A stretch of 34,341 bases of DNA, taken from contig NZ_LT732548.1 in NCBI RefSeq assembly GCF_900155685.1, positions 2,284,573-2,318,913 on the forward strand. The letters run 5' to 3'. This document shows positions 1 to 8,677 of the stretch, piece by piece. Position 1 is the stretch's first letter. Every line of letters starts with the position of its first letter. The stretch comes from Paenibacillus bouchesdurhonensis (GTDB taxonomy: Bacteria > Bacillota > Bacilli > Paenibacillales > Paenibacillaceae). Below the pieces are notes generated by a model that did not search any database, was not told the DNA's origin, and saw only the letters and a list, made by a program, of their open reading frames with translations. Made by a program: the position numbers and the translations under genes.

Positions 1-2
1 TA

Positions 3-338
3 GGCATGGCGGTTGGCGCCGGCATGTACTTCGTTGGAATCGGAGTGATGCTCCTTATTTTTGTAGGGCAAATTATGCTTCATGGCCGTCTTAATTGGAT
101 GGCCTCTCCCAAGATCGAAAAGCTTCTTCTCGTCATTGAGAAGGAGGAGGAAGCGCTTGAGCTCATTTTAAAACGGCTGGAAGAGCTTCATGTTTCTGTG
201 CTCGCCTTTGAAATGGATCGTCAGGAAGAAGAGATGACGTTAGCTTTGACACTGCAGGCTAAAGGCGGTTTTGCTCTGGAGAAGCTGATCTCGGTGCTAG
301 GTAGTGACAAATTAGTTAAAAAAATAAAAATGGAGTGA
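3..338 (+). CDS. MgtC/SapB-family membrane protein, C-terminal part (5' end outside window)
   Basis: The frame is open at the left edge, so only the last 111 codons are present. It begins with a glycine-rich hydrophobic helix (GMAVGAGMYFVGIGVMLL), which resembles the last transmembrane helix of MgtC/SapB proteins, where a Gly-Ala-Gly pattern is usual. A cytoplasmic tail of about 75 residues follows, rich in Glu/Lys and Leu, with a beta-alpha-beta look like the ACT-type tail of longer MgtC proteins. MgtC proteins are inner-membrane proteins linked to Mg2+ limitation and to modulation of other membrane proteins. The apparent ATG at position 6 lies inside the helix and is not the true start. A fragment this short cannot exclude another small membrane protein. 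Confidence 0.65.
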   Translation, partial: GMAVGAGMYFVGIGVMLLIFVGQIMLHGRLNWMASPKIEKLLLVIEKEEEALELILKRLEELHVSVLAFEMDRQEEEMTLALTLQAKGGFALEKLISVLGSDKLVKKIKME

Positions 339-377
339 TTTCCAGAGTAGATTTTAGTTCTAAGATGAAGGCCTCCC

Positions 378-406
378 TTGTAGAATAATGGAAAGTGATG
401 TATGAT
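378..406 (+). promoter_or_regulatory. weak sigma-A-like promoter for the 466 gene
   Basis: TTGTAG (378-383), 17 bases, then TATGAT (401-406). The -10 matches the consensus in 5 of 6 positions, the -35 in only 3 of 6. It lies about 60 bases before the start codon and fits the monocistronic gene that follows. Confidence 0.3.
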
Positions 407-465
407 TATAGGTAAATATACTTAGTCACAAAGACCTATCAACTACAAGACATGAGGTGTGCGTC

Positions 466-903
466 ATGAGAGACAAGGTTACGGAGCGGTGGGGAACTTA
501 CGAGGCTTTTCACGTAACTTTAGGCGATAAGAGAGTCTCCGATATCGTGATCACTAACCATGCCATGATGCGGTATCGCGACAGAATAGATCGGACGAAT
601 AAAGGCTTTGAGAAAATAGCCGTCTGGGCTTGGGAATGCCTCAAGCAGGATCGGATTAAACATTATTATCGCAATGAAGAAGACGTTTATTTGGTAGATG
701 ATGATTTGGTGATGGTCGCCGAGTTTGCTGAAATTCCTGGCGAATATGATTTGGTCGGAAGACCCATGCACCGGATGATCATCGTGACGTTTCTGGGGCG
801 CATGTCCGAGACGATCGAACTGCGGGATCTTAGATCCTATTATTCTTGGCTAAGGCATTCTCGGCGCATGACGCTGATGAAGAACAGCCGCAAGCGGAAA
901 TAA
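466..903 (+). CDS. small conserved-looking hypothetical protein, possible RelE/DUF4258-like fold
   Basis: A 145-residue soluble, basic protein with no signal peptide or membrane segment. I do not recognise it as a named family. Visible features are ITNHAMMRYRDRID near residue 30, a helix (GFEKIAVWAWECLK), a strand ending in VYLVDDDLVMVAEF, and a second strand, RMIIVTFLG, followed by a basic C-terminus (NSRKRK). The pattern His-Ala-x2-Arg-x2-Arg, then helix, then two beta strands recalls DUF4258/RelE-superfamily proteins, but this is only a resemblance. An in-frame GTG exists at 457; the ATG at 466 is preferred because GAGGTG (454-459) lies at the right distance before it. The gene has its own terminator, so it is probably transcribed alone. 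Confidence 0.6.
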   Translation: MRDKVTERWGTYEAFHVTLGDKRVSDIVITNHAMMRYRDRIDRTNKGFEKIAVWAWECLKQDRIKHYYRNEEDVYLVDDDLVMVAEFAEIPGEYDLVGRPMHRMIIVTFLGRMSETIELRDLRSYYSWLRHSRRMTLMKNSRKRK

Positions 904-945
904 GTACAAAATCAGCTGGTTCTCCGAAAAGGAAGCTAAGATGAT

Positions 946-978
946 AAAGCAGACACTGTGAGAGTGTTTGCTTTTTTT
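946..978 (+). terminator. intrinsic terminator of the 466-903 gene
   Basis: A 12-bp stem (946-957 with 963-974, one G-U pair) encloses a 5-base loop and runs into seven T residues at 972-978. It overlaps the 5' end of the longest LysR open frame, which supports placing the LysR start further downstream. Confidence 0.85.
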
Positions 979-1026
979 GTTTGCCTGGACATGCTATGGT
1001 ATTGGAGTAGAAGGGGTGAAGCGAAG

Positions 1027-1932
1027 ATGGCCTTAAATTATCATCAATTACATATTTTTTACACCGTCGCCCAGCGAGGCAGCTTCTCAGCGGCCGCTCA
1101 GGCGCTACATATGACACAACCTGCGGTAACGATGCAAATACAATCGTTGGAGGATTATTTTGGCACGAAGCTGCTGATCAGATCGACGAAGCGTATTGAT
1201 TTGTCTGAAGCGGGAAAGGCTTTATATCCGTATGCGCGAAAAAGTATTGAACTGATGCGCGAAACCGAAAAGGCGATGTCGCAGTTCACGTCCATGCTGG
1301 AGGGACGCCTGCTGCTCGGCTCCAGCCTCACGATCGGCGAATATGTGCTTCCACGGCTGCTGGGGCCGTTCGGACGTCAATATCCGCATATTTCGATTGT
1401 GCTAAAAGTAATGAATTCAACGCAAATTATCGATGAAATTGTCAGCCACCAACTCAACTTCGGCTTGGTTGAAGCGCCGGTACATCATCCGGACATGATA
1501 TCCGAACCGGTTATGGAGGATGAATTAAAGCTGGTTGTGCCTGCCGGGCACCCGTTGGCGGGCAGGGGCAAGCTGAAGCTGAAGGAAGTGCTGTCTTACC
1601 CGTTTGTTCTGCGGGAGAAGGGCTCTGGAACCCGGCAGGTTATGGAGGAGCAATTAGAGGGCTGCGGAATAGATCTTAGCGAGCTGGATATCGTAATGGA
1701 GCTCGGGAGCACGGGTGCCGTGAAGTCGGCGGTCGAGGCGGGTTTCGGACTTACTTTTTTATCGCCTTCCTCCGTGAAACATGAGCTGGCTCTCGGATTG
1801 CTGGAAGTATTGGAAATCGAGAATGTAACGTTCAAGCGGCAATTTTATTCGATTCACTTAAAGTCTACGCTGCTTCCGGTATCGGCAGTTACGTTCCTAA
1901 CCTTTCTACGCGAACAGAAGCTTCCTCTGTAA
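1027..1932 (+). CDS. LysR-family transcriptional regulator (CysL/YwfK-like)
   Basis: A 301-residue LysR-type regulator of usual length. Residues 1-60 form the winged helix-turn-helix (LHIFYTVAQRGSFSAAAQAL, then TQPAVTMQIQSLE); residues about 90-295 form the periplasmic-binding-protein-like effector domain (GRLLLGSSLTIGEYVLPRLL, then FGLVEAP, then GSTGAVKSAVEAGFGLTFL). The effector domain most resembles the CysL/YwfK group tied to sulphur metabolism, but the ligand cannot be read from sequence. The ATG at 1027 follows AAGGGGTGA (1011-1019) at normal spacing. An upstream in-frame GTG at 958 lies in the loop of the preceding terminator and is rejected. The PHP gene follows after 25 bases, so the two are probably co-transcribed. 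Confidence 0.88.
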   Translation: MALNYHQLHIFYTVAQRGSFSAAAQALHMTQPAVTMQIQSLEDYFGTKLLIRSTKRIDLSEAGKALYPYARKSIELMRETEKAMSQFTSMLEGRLLLGSSLTIGEYVLPRLLGPFGRQYPHISIVLKVMNSTQIIDEIVSHQLNFGLVEAPVHHPDMISEPVMEDELKLVVPAGHPLAGRGKLKLKEVLSYPFVLREKGSGTRQVMEEQLEGCGIDLSELDIVMELGSTGAVKSAVEAGFGLTFLSPSSVKHELALGLLEVLEIENVTFKRQFYSIHLKSTLLPVSAVTFLTFLREQKLPL

Positions 1933-1957
1933 TCATGTTAAGGAGATGAATTGAGTA

Positions 1958-2824
1958 ATGAATGATACGGCATTGCAAGAGTTATACGATCTGCATACTC
2001 ACACACGGGCTTCCGACGGGATGAACGATCCAGCGGGAAATATACGCCTGGCTAAAGAAAAAGGCTTGGCAGGCATAGCGATAACGGATCATGATACAGT
2101 TGCGGGGATTGAAGAGGCGTTGGAGGCCGGGCGGCAATATGGAATTACAGTTGTTCCTGGAGTTGAAATCAGTACGGTAGCGGGAGGGCGCGATATTCAC
2201 GTACTGGGCTACTTTATTGATGTCGCGGATCACAAGCTGCTTGGCAGGCTTCAGAAGTTAAGGGAGACTCGCGAAGCCCGCAATGATCTTATTCTGGAGA
2301 AGCTTCAAGCTCTGGGAATGCCGCTGACGCTTCAAGAAATCAAGGACGGGCTTGGCCGCCCGCTTCGCCCCGATGAGAGCATCGGCCGACCGCATATTGC
2401 CGATGCACTGGTTCGCAAGGGCTATGCCGACAATATGCGAGATGCCTTCGATCGTTATCTCGGTGAAGGGAAGCCGGCATATGCAAGCGTCCCAAGGATA
2501 TCGCCGGAGGAGGCGATGCAATGGATTCGAGAGGCGGGTGGAGCTCCCGTGCTTGCGCACCCCGGCCTATATGGGGATGACGAGCTGGTCAGACGAATTA
2601 TCGCCAGCGGAAAGCCCGTGGGAATTGAGGTATACCACTCTGATCATGGAGCGAACGAGGAGCAGCGTTATTTGGAGATCGCGGCTCAATTCGACTTAGT
2701 GCCGACCGCTGGCTCCGATTACCATGGCGTAAGGCAAGGCGTCGTATTTCACGGGGATATCGGTTCGCGCTCGCTGTCGCTCTGCGTATTGGAAGAGCTG
2801 CGTGTCCGATCGGGTCTTAAGTAG
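1958..2824 (+). CDS. PHP-domain phosphoesterase (YciV/RNase AM-like)
   Basis: A 288-residue PHP-superfamily metal-dependent phosphoesterase. The metal-binding motifs appear in order: DLHTHTRASDG (residues 11-21), ITDHDT (42-47), PGVEIS (67-72), DIHVLGY (79-85), AHPG (near 200) and GSDYHG near the C-terminus. The layout is that of the YciV/TrpH group, whose E. coli member is a 5'-3' exonuclease acting on short RNA and 3',5'-bisphosphonucleotides; the activity here is inferred. AAGGAG at 1940-1945 precedes the ATG by 12 bases, slightly long. It directly follows the LysR gene and ends at a strong terminator, so the two form one unit. A role in sulphur metabolism (removal of phosphoadenosine phosphate) would fit a CysL-like neighbour but is speculative. 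Confidence 0.85.
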   Translation: MNDTALQELYDLHTHTRASDGMNDPAGNIRLAKEKGLAGIAITDHDTVAGIEEALEAGRQYGITVVPGVEISTVAGGRDIHVLGYFIDVADHKLLGRLQKLRETREARNDLILEKLQALGMPLTLQEIKDGLGRPLRPDESIGRPHIADALVRKGYADNMRDAFDRYLGEGKPAYASVPRISPEEAMQWIREAGGAPVLAHPGLYGDDELVRRIIASGKPVGIEVYHSDHGANEEQRYLEIAAQFDLVPTAGSDYHGVRQGVVFHGDIGSRSLSLCVLEELRVRSGLK

Positions 2825-2833
2825 AACAAGCTT

Positions 2834-2886
2834 AAAAAATCCCTCGACCAGTTCATGGGCTATGAACATAGAGTCGAGGGATTTTT
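2834..2886. terminator. bidirectional terminator between the convergent PHP gene and rqcH
   Basis: The arms at 2834-2848 and 2873-2886 pair through TCCCTCGAC/GTCGAGGGA and carry A-rich and T-rich ends, so it can end transcription from both sides. A second hairpin (GTTCAT at 2851-2856, ATGAAC at 2862-2867) is nested inside. Confidence 0.9.
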
Positions 2887-2896
2887 GTTTTGATCG

Positions 2897-4660
2897 TTAT
2901 TTTACCGCATTTGGCAGGCTCTTAATCAGCGCCTCATCCGGCGTGACGAACAGTGTGCGCTGCTGCTCGTAAATCACAAAACCAGGCTTGGCGCCATTTG
3001 GTTTGCGAACATGCTTAATCAGTGTGTAATCAACTGGAACGCTGCTGGATTCCTTCGCTTGGCTGAAGTAAGCCGCTAGCTGGGCCGCTTCATTCAATGT
3101 AGCCTCCCCGTAGGAAGCGCTCCGTATGACGACGTGAGATCCCGGAATATCCTTGGTGTGAAGCCAGGTGTCATTGTGGCTAGCCAGCCGGTTCGTCACG
3201 TACTCGTTCTGCAAATTATTTTTACCGACGTAAATGTCGATGCCTTCGGAAGAAGTATAGACATGCAGGGTCGGTCGATCACTTTTTTTCTTTTTCTTGT
3301 TTTTGCCACTGCGTTCTCTCAAATAGCCCTGCTGGATCAATTCCTCACGTATTTCATCGATATCGCTTAATGTGGCATGAGCCAATTGCTGGAGCAAGCC
3401 TTCCAAATAAGTAATTTCTTTGCGTGCGATGTCCATTTGCTCATCAATGATGGTCAGGCTGTTTTTGAATTTATTGTATCTTTTGAAATAACGCTGCGCA
3501 TTTTCGGAGGGGGTGAGCAGCGGGTCGAGTGATACGGTCATTGACTTTTGCTCCTCATCATAATAATTGATGAGCTCCGCCTTCGTATCGCCCTTCTCGA
3601 TTTGATGGAGAGAGGCGAGAAGCAGTTCCCCGGAAATCCGATAACGCTCAGCGTCCTCGGCTTCCACGAGATCCTCCTGGAGCTTGGTCAGCTTCTTCAT
3701 GTTCTTGCTGCGCTCATTTTGCAGAAAACGCAACAGGTCGCTCGTTCTTTGCTTTACCGTGTCGCGCAGCGCTTTTTCCCCGTAATAATCCTCCATGCAG
3801 GCGCTGATCGAAGGATATGTGTGAACCTCCTCCTGTACCATGCTCAAGGATACGGCAGAGAAGACATGCTTACCTTTGCTGTTGCTCCCGGACATCGGGT
3901 GATATTGATGATCGGCAATATCGAGCATCATTGCAGAAAATGCCGACCATACGTCTTCAAGCTTCGGGGATACTTGGACACTGTGCTCAGCAGCGGAATC
4001 TTCTATGCGACTGGCCCGGTGATAGATTTCTTCCGCGATGAGCGGACTGAGGCCGCTGTAGGCTTGAACCAGCCAGAAGCTTGACTTGATTTCTTCCCCA
4101 GCTTTGTCCCAAGCCGACAGGAAATCCTCCTTGCCAGCCTCGATAGGATTCAGCTTGTGCTGCTCCGGCGGTTTAGTATAAGCAAAGCCTGGCATAACGA
4201 CCCGATAGCTGCTAATGGAAGGGGTCACGTGATGGATGCCGTCAAATTGGATTTCCGTACTTGGATCGACGAGGATGATGTTGCTGTGCCGCCCCATTAA
4301 TTCTACAATGATCCGCTTGACGGAAATATCTCCAAGCTCATCACGCTGCCTGATATCGAATGCGATAATCCGCTCCATCCCGTATTGGGTAATCGCTTCG
4401 ATTACGCCACCCTCGCAGTGTTTTCGCAGCAGCATGCAGAACATAGGAGCTTCCTGCGGATTAGGAAAGGACTGTTCTGTAAGATGTACTCGCGGGTAGG
4501 TCGGGTTAGCCGATAAAATAAGCCTCCGATTGCCGCCTTGCGAACGTAAATTGAAAATAATATCACTGGCGGATGGTTGATGTATTTTATTGATGCGTCC
4601 GCCCACGCAAATTTGAAGCTCGTGAACAATCGAACGCGTAACGATTCCGTCAAGTGCCAT
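2897..4660 (-). CDS. rqcH: RqcH (Rqc2/NFACT family; formerly FbpA/YloA), ribosome quality control factor
   Basis: A 587-residue NFACT protein. In bacteria RqcH binds obstructed 50S subunits carrying peptidyl-tRNA and directs alanine tailing of the stalled chain; older annotation calls it a fibronectin-binding protein. The N-terminal NFACT-N domain is clear (GGRINKIHQPS near 20-30, PMFCMLLRKH near 72-81, VELMGRHSNIIL near 119-130). A helix-hairpin-helix region and a long coiled coil (about 290-440) follow, then the NFACT-R domain with NDTWLHTKDIPGSHVVIRS. The catalytic Asp-Arg pair I remember for B. subtilis (D97/R98) is Glu96-Arg97 here. The start is supported by AGAAGGAG at 4670-4677. It is divergent from the Ca2+-ATPase gene, the same neighbour as in B. 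subtilis. Confidence 0.93.
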   Translation of the reverse strand: MALDGIVTRSIVHELQICVGGRINKIHQPSASDIIFNLRSQGGNRRLILSANPTYPRVHLTEQSFPNPQEAPMFCMLLRKHCEGGVIEAITQYGMERIIAFDIRQRDELGDISVKRIIVELMGRHSNIILVDPSTEIQFDGIHHVTPSISSYRVVMPGFAYTKPPEQHKLNPIEAGKEDFLSAWDKAGEEIKSSFWLVQAYSGLSPLIAEEIYHRASRIEDSAAEHSVQVSPKLEDVWSAFSAMMLDIADHQYHPMSGSNSKGKHVFSAVSLSMVQEEVHTYPSISACMEDYYGEKALRDTVKQRTSDLLRFLQNERSKNMKKLTKLQEDLVEAEDAERYRISGELLLASLHQIEKGDTKAELINYYDEEQKSMTVSLDPLLTPSENAQRYFKRYNKFKNSLTIIDEQMDIARKEITYLEGLLQQLAHATLSDIDEIREELIQQGYLRERSGKNKKKKKSDRPTLHVYTSSEGIDIYVGKNNLQNEYVTNRLASHNDTWLHTKDIPGSHVVIRSASYGEATLNEAAQLAAYFSQAKESSSVPVDYTLIKHVRKPNGAKPGFVIYEQQRTLFVTPDEALIKSLPNAVK

Positions 4661-4843
4661 ATGTGTAATCTCCTTCTATAAGTGCCGTGGGCGCGTATCG
4701 CGCTCTCTCTATGATGCCATACTTCATGTAAAAACTTAAGTCCTCCCTTGTGATAATTTAGGACTGGCCTGAATACATTTAGCCTAGGTGGAAAAGCCTT
4801 CACTCTGTAAATCTGCATAAATTACGGGAGGGGAATAGGGAGG
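4661..4843. promoter_or_regulatory. divergent intergenic region between rqcH and the Ca2+-ATPase gene
   Basis: Both genes start outward from this 183-base gap, so it must hold two promoters. I see no pair of boxes good enough to call on either strand. A small inverted repeat, AGTCCT (4739-4744) and AGGACT (4760-4765), sits in the middle. Confidence 0.4.
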
Positions 4844-7651
4844 ATGGAACAAAAAAACTGGCACCAGTGGAGTGGAGAGGAGCTTCTCGAGCGGTTCGGC
4901 GTCTCGCGTGAGCAAGGTCTGACCGAGGAAGAGGTTCGGCTTAGACAAGAGCAGAGCGGGTGGAACGAGCTGTTGGAAATGCAGCGCGTATCGCCGCTGC
5001 TCCTCTTCCTGAACCAATTCAAGGATTTCATGATGCTCGTACTGATGGCAGCGACATTGATTTCGGGACTTCTCGGCGAATATTTGGACGCCGTTACTAT
5101 TATAGCCATCATCATTTTGAACGGGGTTCTCGGCTTTATTCAGGAATTTCGTGCGGAACGGTCGCTAAGGGCGCTCAAACAGTTGTCCGCTCCTCATGCC
5201 AAAGTTCTGCGGGAAGGACGCGTCCGTGATATTACGGCAAGAGAGCTCGTGCCAGGCGACATTGTCATGGTAGAGAGCGGGGATCGCGTTCCGGCCGATA
5301 TCCGCTGGCTTGCCGCCAATAGTCTTGATGTGGAGGAGTCCGCGTTAACCGGGGAATCCCATCCGGTGAATAAGCATGCCGAGGCGATTCGGGAAGAGGA
5401 GGTTCCGCTAGGCGATCAGAAAAATATCGGCTTCATGGGAACCATGGTGACCCGAGGGAGCGGAAGAGGCGTCGTCATCCGCACGGGGATGGAGACGGAA
5501 ATGGGCAAAATTGCCGACCTGATCCAAAATACAGAGGTACAGGAGACCCCGCTGCAGCGCAGACTTGAACAGCTAGGGAAAATACTGATTTATTTGGCGC
5601 TCGGTTTGACTATCCTCGTCGTCGTGGTTGGGATCATTCACGGACAGCCTGCCGGAAGCATGTTCTTTGCCGGAGTGAGTCTTGCGGTTGCAGCCATTCC
5701 TGAAGGCCTTCCGGCGATCGTGACGATTGCTCTTGCTTTAGGGGTACAGAGAATGATCAAGCGCAAAGCGATTGTGCGCAAGCTTCCTTCGGTAGAAACG
5801 CTCGGCTGTGCCTCCGTGATATGCTCTGACAAGACGGGAACGCTGACGCAAAATAAAATGACGGTAACGCATCTTTGGCTGGAAGGGCGTCCGCTAGAAG
5901 TAACGGGTGATGGATATGAGCCGGTTGGCCATATCATGGAGCAGGGGCAGTCACTGGATATGAAGCAAGATCAAAGCCTGCGCCGCTTGCTGCAAATCAG
6001 CGCCTTGTGCAGCAATGCCGAGATTTACGAAGAGGAAGAAGAGGAGAGCGCCCGCAATCGGCGCAAAGGCAAGAAAGAGGCAGCCGGCTCCCGCTGGAAG
6101 CTTAAGGGGGATCCTACAGAAGGAGCGCTTGTTACATTAGCGACTAAAATGGGGCTAACTGCGGGCTCGTTAAGCGGCATTTATAAGCGTGAAAAGGAGC
6201 ATCCATTTGATTCCAAACGCAAAAGGATGTCCGTCGTCGTATCCCATCAAGGAGGCGCTATTGCCTTCGTCAAGGGGGCGCCCGATATGTTGCTGGAGCG
6301 CTGCTCTTATATATTATGGGAAGGCAAGGTCGTTCCCTTTACGGGAACGCTGCGTCAAAAGGTACAGGCAGCAAATGATGAAATGGCCCGCCGGGCATTG
6401 CGCGTGCTGGGGCTAGCATATCGCGAGCTTCGACCTCAAGAAAATGTGAATAGCGAAGAGGCTGTGGAGTCGCAGCTTGTGTTTGTCGGTTTGACCGGGA
6501 TGATTGATCCTCCGCGGCGTGAGGCGAGGGAGGCTATAGCAACCTGTCGCAAAGCGGGAATCAAGACGGTGATGATTACGGGGGATCACGGCCTGACCGC
6601 CGAAGCGATTGCCCACGATCTAGGAATTTTACAGCGGGGCGGAGCATCGATCTCAGGTTCAGAGCTGACCGTAATGAGCGATGAAGAGCTGGAGCAGAAG
6701 GTGGACAGCACGTTTGTCTACTCCCGCGTATCCCCAGAGCATAAGCTGCGGATCGTAAAGGCTCTCCAGCGCAAAGGCCATGTCGTAGCCATGACGGGAG
6801 ACGGTGTGAATGACGCTCCTGCCATCAAAGCGGCCGATATCGGAATCGCTATGGGTATTACAGGAACGGACGTATCGAAGGAGGCCTCCTCTCTCATTTT
6901 GAGCGATGATAATTTCTCGTCGATCGTCGCTGCCATTGAGGAAGGACGGAACATTTACGAGAATATCCGCAAATTTATCCGCTATCTGCTTGCCTCCAAC
7001 GTGGGTGAAATATTAACGATGCTGTTTGCTATGCTGGCGGGCCTGCCGCTTCCGCTTATGCCGATCCAAATTTTATGGGTCAATTTAGTGACAGACGGCC
7101 TTCCTGCCATGGCGCTTGGCGTGGATCAGCCGGAGAAAGATCTTATGGAGCATAAGCCGCGGGGAGCGAAGGAGAATATTTTTGCCCGGCGGCTCGGCTG
7201 GAAAATACTAAGCCGCGGCCTGCTCATCGGTTTGTGTACGCTCGGAGCATTCTGGATTACGCTGCAAAGCCATTCGGGAGCTGAGGATCAGCTGGTCAAG
7301 GCCCAGTCTGTAGCTTTCGCCACCCTAGTCATGGCTCAATTGATCCATGTGTTCGATTGCCGCAGCTCCCGCTCTATTTTCCACCGGAACATTTTGCAGA
7401 ATCGTTTGCTTGTTATTGCAGTACTATCCTCTATCGTATTGCTGCTTGGAGTCATTTATATTGAACCGCTGCAGCCGATCTTCAAAACTATGCCGCTTTC
7501 GCTGAGAGACTGGTCCATTACGCTTGTGGCTGCGGGAATACCTACGTTCCTGCTCGGTGCGGGCAGCGTTTGGTCGGGCCGGAAGCATCGCCGTAAATAC
7601 AACAACTCCGGACCGTTCATGCCTGTGAAGAGTACAAATTTTCGTGCATAA
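4844..7651 (+). CDS. yloB: Ca2+-translocating P-type ATPase (P2A, SERCA/PMR1-like; YloB)
   Basis: A 935-residue P2-type ATPase expected to export Ca2+ across the cytoplasmic membrane. In order: cation-ATPase N domain (1-70), actuator motif TGES (169-172), M4 motif PEGLP with Glu287, phosphorylation motif SDKTGT with Asp329, nucleotide-domain KGAP (477-480), hinge TGDGVNDAP (651-659), M5 with Asn719 and Glu722, and M6 NLVTDGLPA with Asn747 and Asp751. These match the SERCA Ca2+ ligands of M4-M6, while M8 (MAQLIHVFD) lacks an obvious equivalent of the M8 glutamate, which favours one Ca2+ per cycle; this last point is inference. A charged acidic-then-basic insert lies at about 395-413. A Shine-Dalgarno-like GGGAGGGG lies at 4826-4833. 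Confidence 0.93.
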   Translation: MEQKNWHQWSGEELLERFGVSREQGLTEEEVRLRQEQSGWNELLEMQRVSPLLLFLNQFKDFMMLVLMAATLISGLLGEYLDAVTIIAIIILNGVLGFIQEFRAERSLRALKQLSAPHAKVLREGRVRDITARELVPGDIVMVESGDRVPADIRWLAANSLDVEESALTGESHPVNKHAEAIREEEVPLGDQKNIGFMGTMVTRGSGRGVVIRTGMETEMGKIADLIQNTEVQETPLQRRLEQLGKILIYLALGLTILVVVVGIIHGQPAGSMFFAGVSLAVAAIPEGLPAIVTIALALGVQRMIKRKAIVRKLPSVETLGCASVICSDKTGTLTQNKMTVTHLWLEGRPLEVTGDGYEPVGHIMEQGQSLDMKQDQSLRRLLQISALCSNAEIYEEEEEESARNRRKGKKEAAGSRWKLKGDPTEGALVTLATKMGLTAGSLSGIYKREKEHPFDSKRKRMSVVVSHQGGAIAFVKGAPDMLLERCSYILWEGKVVPFTGTLRQKVQAANDEMARRALRVLGLAYRELRPQENVNSEEAVESQLVFVGLTGMIDPPRREAREAIATCRKAGIKTVMITGDHGLTAEAIAHDLGILQRGGASISGSELTVMSDEELEQKVDSTFVYSRVSPEHKLRIVKALQRKGHVVAMTGDGVNDAPAIKAADIGIAMGITGTDVSKEASSLILSDDNFSSIVAAIEEGRNIYENIRKFIRYLLASNVGEILTMLFAMLAGLPLPLMPIQILWVNLVTDGLPAMALGVDQPEKDLMEHKPRGAKENIFARRLGWKILSRGLLIGLCTLGAFWITLQSHSGAEDQLVKAQSVAFATLVMAQLIHVFDCRSSRSIFHRNILQNRLLVIAVLSSIVLLLGVIYIEPLQPIFKTMPLSLRDWSITLVAAGIPTFLLGAGSVWSGRKHRRKYNNSGPFMPVKSTNFRA

Positions 7652-7700
7652 AATCAATACCTTTCCGAGCCCCCTAACTATAGACTAACCCCATAGATTA

Positions 7701-7717
7701 GCTTTGCAGCGCAAAGC
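7701..7717 (+). promoter_or_regulatory. hairpin just upstream of the dapF ribosome binding site
   Basis: GCTTTGC (7701-7707), three-base loop, GCAAAGC (7711-7717): a perfect 7-bp stem ending three bases before GGAGGGG (7721-7727). It lacks a T-tract, so it is not a terminator. It may affect mRNA stability or ribosome access. Confidence 0.45.
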
Positions 7718-7735
7718 GATGGAGGGGTGGTTCAG

Positions 7736-8572
7736 ATGGAATTCACAAAAATGCATGGGCTCGGAAATGACTTCCTAGTTTTTTATGGGGAAAAGGCTTT
7801 GCCTGAAGATGCTTCTTATCTAGCGCAAAAATGGTGCAATCGCTACTTTGGCGTTGGAGCTGACGGATTGGTGTTCATTCTGCCGTCCGAACAGGCGGAT
7901 TTCAAAATGAGAATCATTAATTCGGATGGGACGGAAGCAGAGCAGTGCGGGAATGCCATCCGCTGCGTCTGTAAATATGTATATGAAAAGGGCTATGTCC
8001 TCCGCGAACGGGTGACCATTGAAACGCTGGGTGCAGGCGTGCAGCAGGCTGTTCTTCAAACAAAAGCCGGTGCCGTCTCATCCGTACGCATTGATATGGG
8101 GGTGCCGATCCTTGGCGGCCGGGATATTCCGACAACGCTCGATGTATGTCCGGTGTTGGATTGGCCCATAGAAGCCGCTGGCCAGAGGTTCAGCGTTACA
8201 GCGGTCTCGATGGGGAACCCTCATTGCATTATTTATGTCGATGACCCAGCTGCGTTCGATCTGAGTACCTGGGGGCCAAGGCTTGAGGTACATCCTCTAT
8301 TTCCGCAAAAAACGAACGTGGAATTCGCGACGATTACTTCCTTCGATCGAGTGGAAATGCGGGTATGGGAGCGCGGAGCAGGGACTACGCTTGCCTGCGG
8401 AACCGGCGCCTGTGCTGCGCTGGTCGCCTCTGTTCTTCATGGCTATACGAACCGGGCTGCATGGATCGGGCTGCCAGGCGGGGATTTATACGTGGAGTGG
8501 GACGAGGCGGATAACCATGTGTACATGAGCGGCCCGGCGGAGACTGTGTTCGAGGGCAGCGTAGACCGGTAG
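7736..8572 (+). CDS. dapF: diaminopimelate epimerase
   Basis: A 278-residue PLP-independent epimerase that converts LL- to meso-diaminopimelate for lysine and peptidoglycan synthesis. Both catalytic cysteines are present: Cys71 in EQCGNAIRC and Cys221 in ACGTGACAA. Other family motifs are FTKMHGLGNDF at the N-terminus, SMGNPHCI (158-165) and WERGAG (211-216). The first motif has CGNA instead of the commoner CGNG. The chosen ATG at 7736 has GGAGGGG eight bases upstream; an in-frame GTG at 7727 overlaps that site and is rejected. The gap after the Ca2+-ATPase is 84 bases with no terminator, so read-through is likely. A strong terminator follows. In B. subtilis dapF is not at this locus. Confidence 0.96.
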   Translation: MEFTKMHGLGNDFLVFYGEKALPEDASYLAQKWCNRYFGVGADGLVFILPSEQADFKMRIINSDGTEAEQCGNAIRCVCKYVYEKGYVLRERVTIETLGAGVQQAVLQTKAGAVSSVRIDMGVPILGGRDIPTTLDVCPVLDWPIEAAGQRFSVTAVSMGNPHCIIYVDDPAAFDLSTWGPRLEVHPLFPQKTNVEFATITSFDRVEMRVWERGAGTTLACGTGACAALVASVLHGYTNRAAWIGLPGGDLYVEWDEADNHVYMSGPAETVFEGSVDR

Positions 8573-8588
8573 CCTTCTATGAGGAGGG

Positions 8589-8601
8589 TAGACGCCGTCT
8601 A
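8589..8601. repeat. 13-base perfect palindrome after dapF
   Basis: TAGACG-C-CGTCTA, symmetric about the central base. It lies 16 bases past the dapF stop and 50 bases before the terminator. It could be an operator half-site arrangement or a small RNA hairpin; no binding protein can be named. Confidence 0.3.
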
Positions 8602-8651
8602 TGTTGGAGCGTGCTGCCGAATCGAGCAAGCAGCTTGGCAATCCGCATCAT

Positions 8652-8677
8652 AAAAAAACGCCGGACGGCGTTTTTTT
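8652..8677 (+). terminator. intrinsic terminator after dapF
   Basis: A-tract and ACGCC (8652-8662) pair with GGCG and seven T residues (8667-8677) around a very short loop. The symmetric A and T tracts would let it work on both strands, but no gene faces it from the right. Confidence 0.9.

Noticed and set aside
958..1026. N-terminal extension of the LysR protein from GTG 958
   Set aside because: It starts in the loop of a terminator hairpin, lacks a ribosome binding site and has no family match; ATG 1027 has both.
3548..4084. 178-residue open frame on the plus strand opposite rqcH
   Set aside because: It is antisense to a clear NFACT protein and has no motif or start signal.
4739..4765. AGTCCT/AGGACT inverted repeat as an operator
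   Set aside because: Six base pairs with a 15-base spacer is expected by chance in a window of this size.
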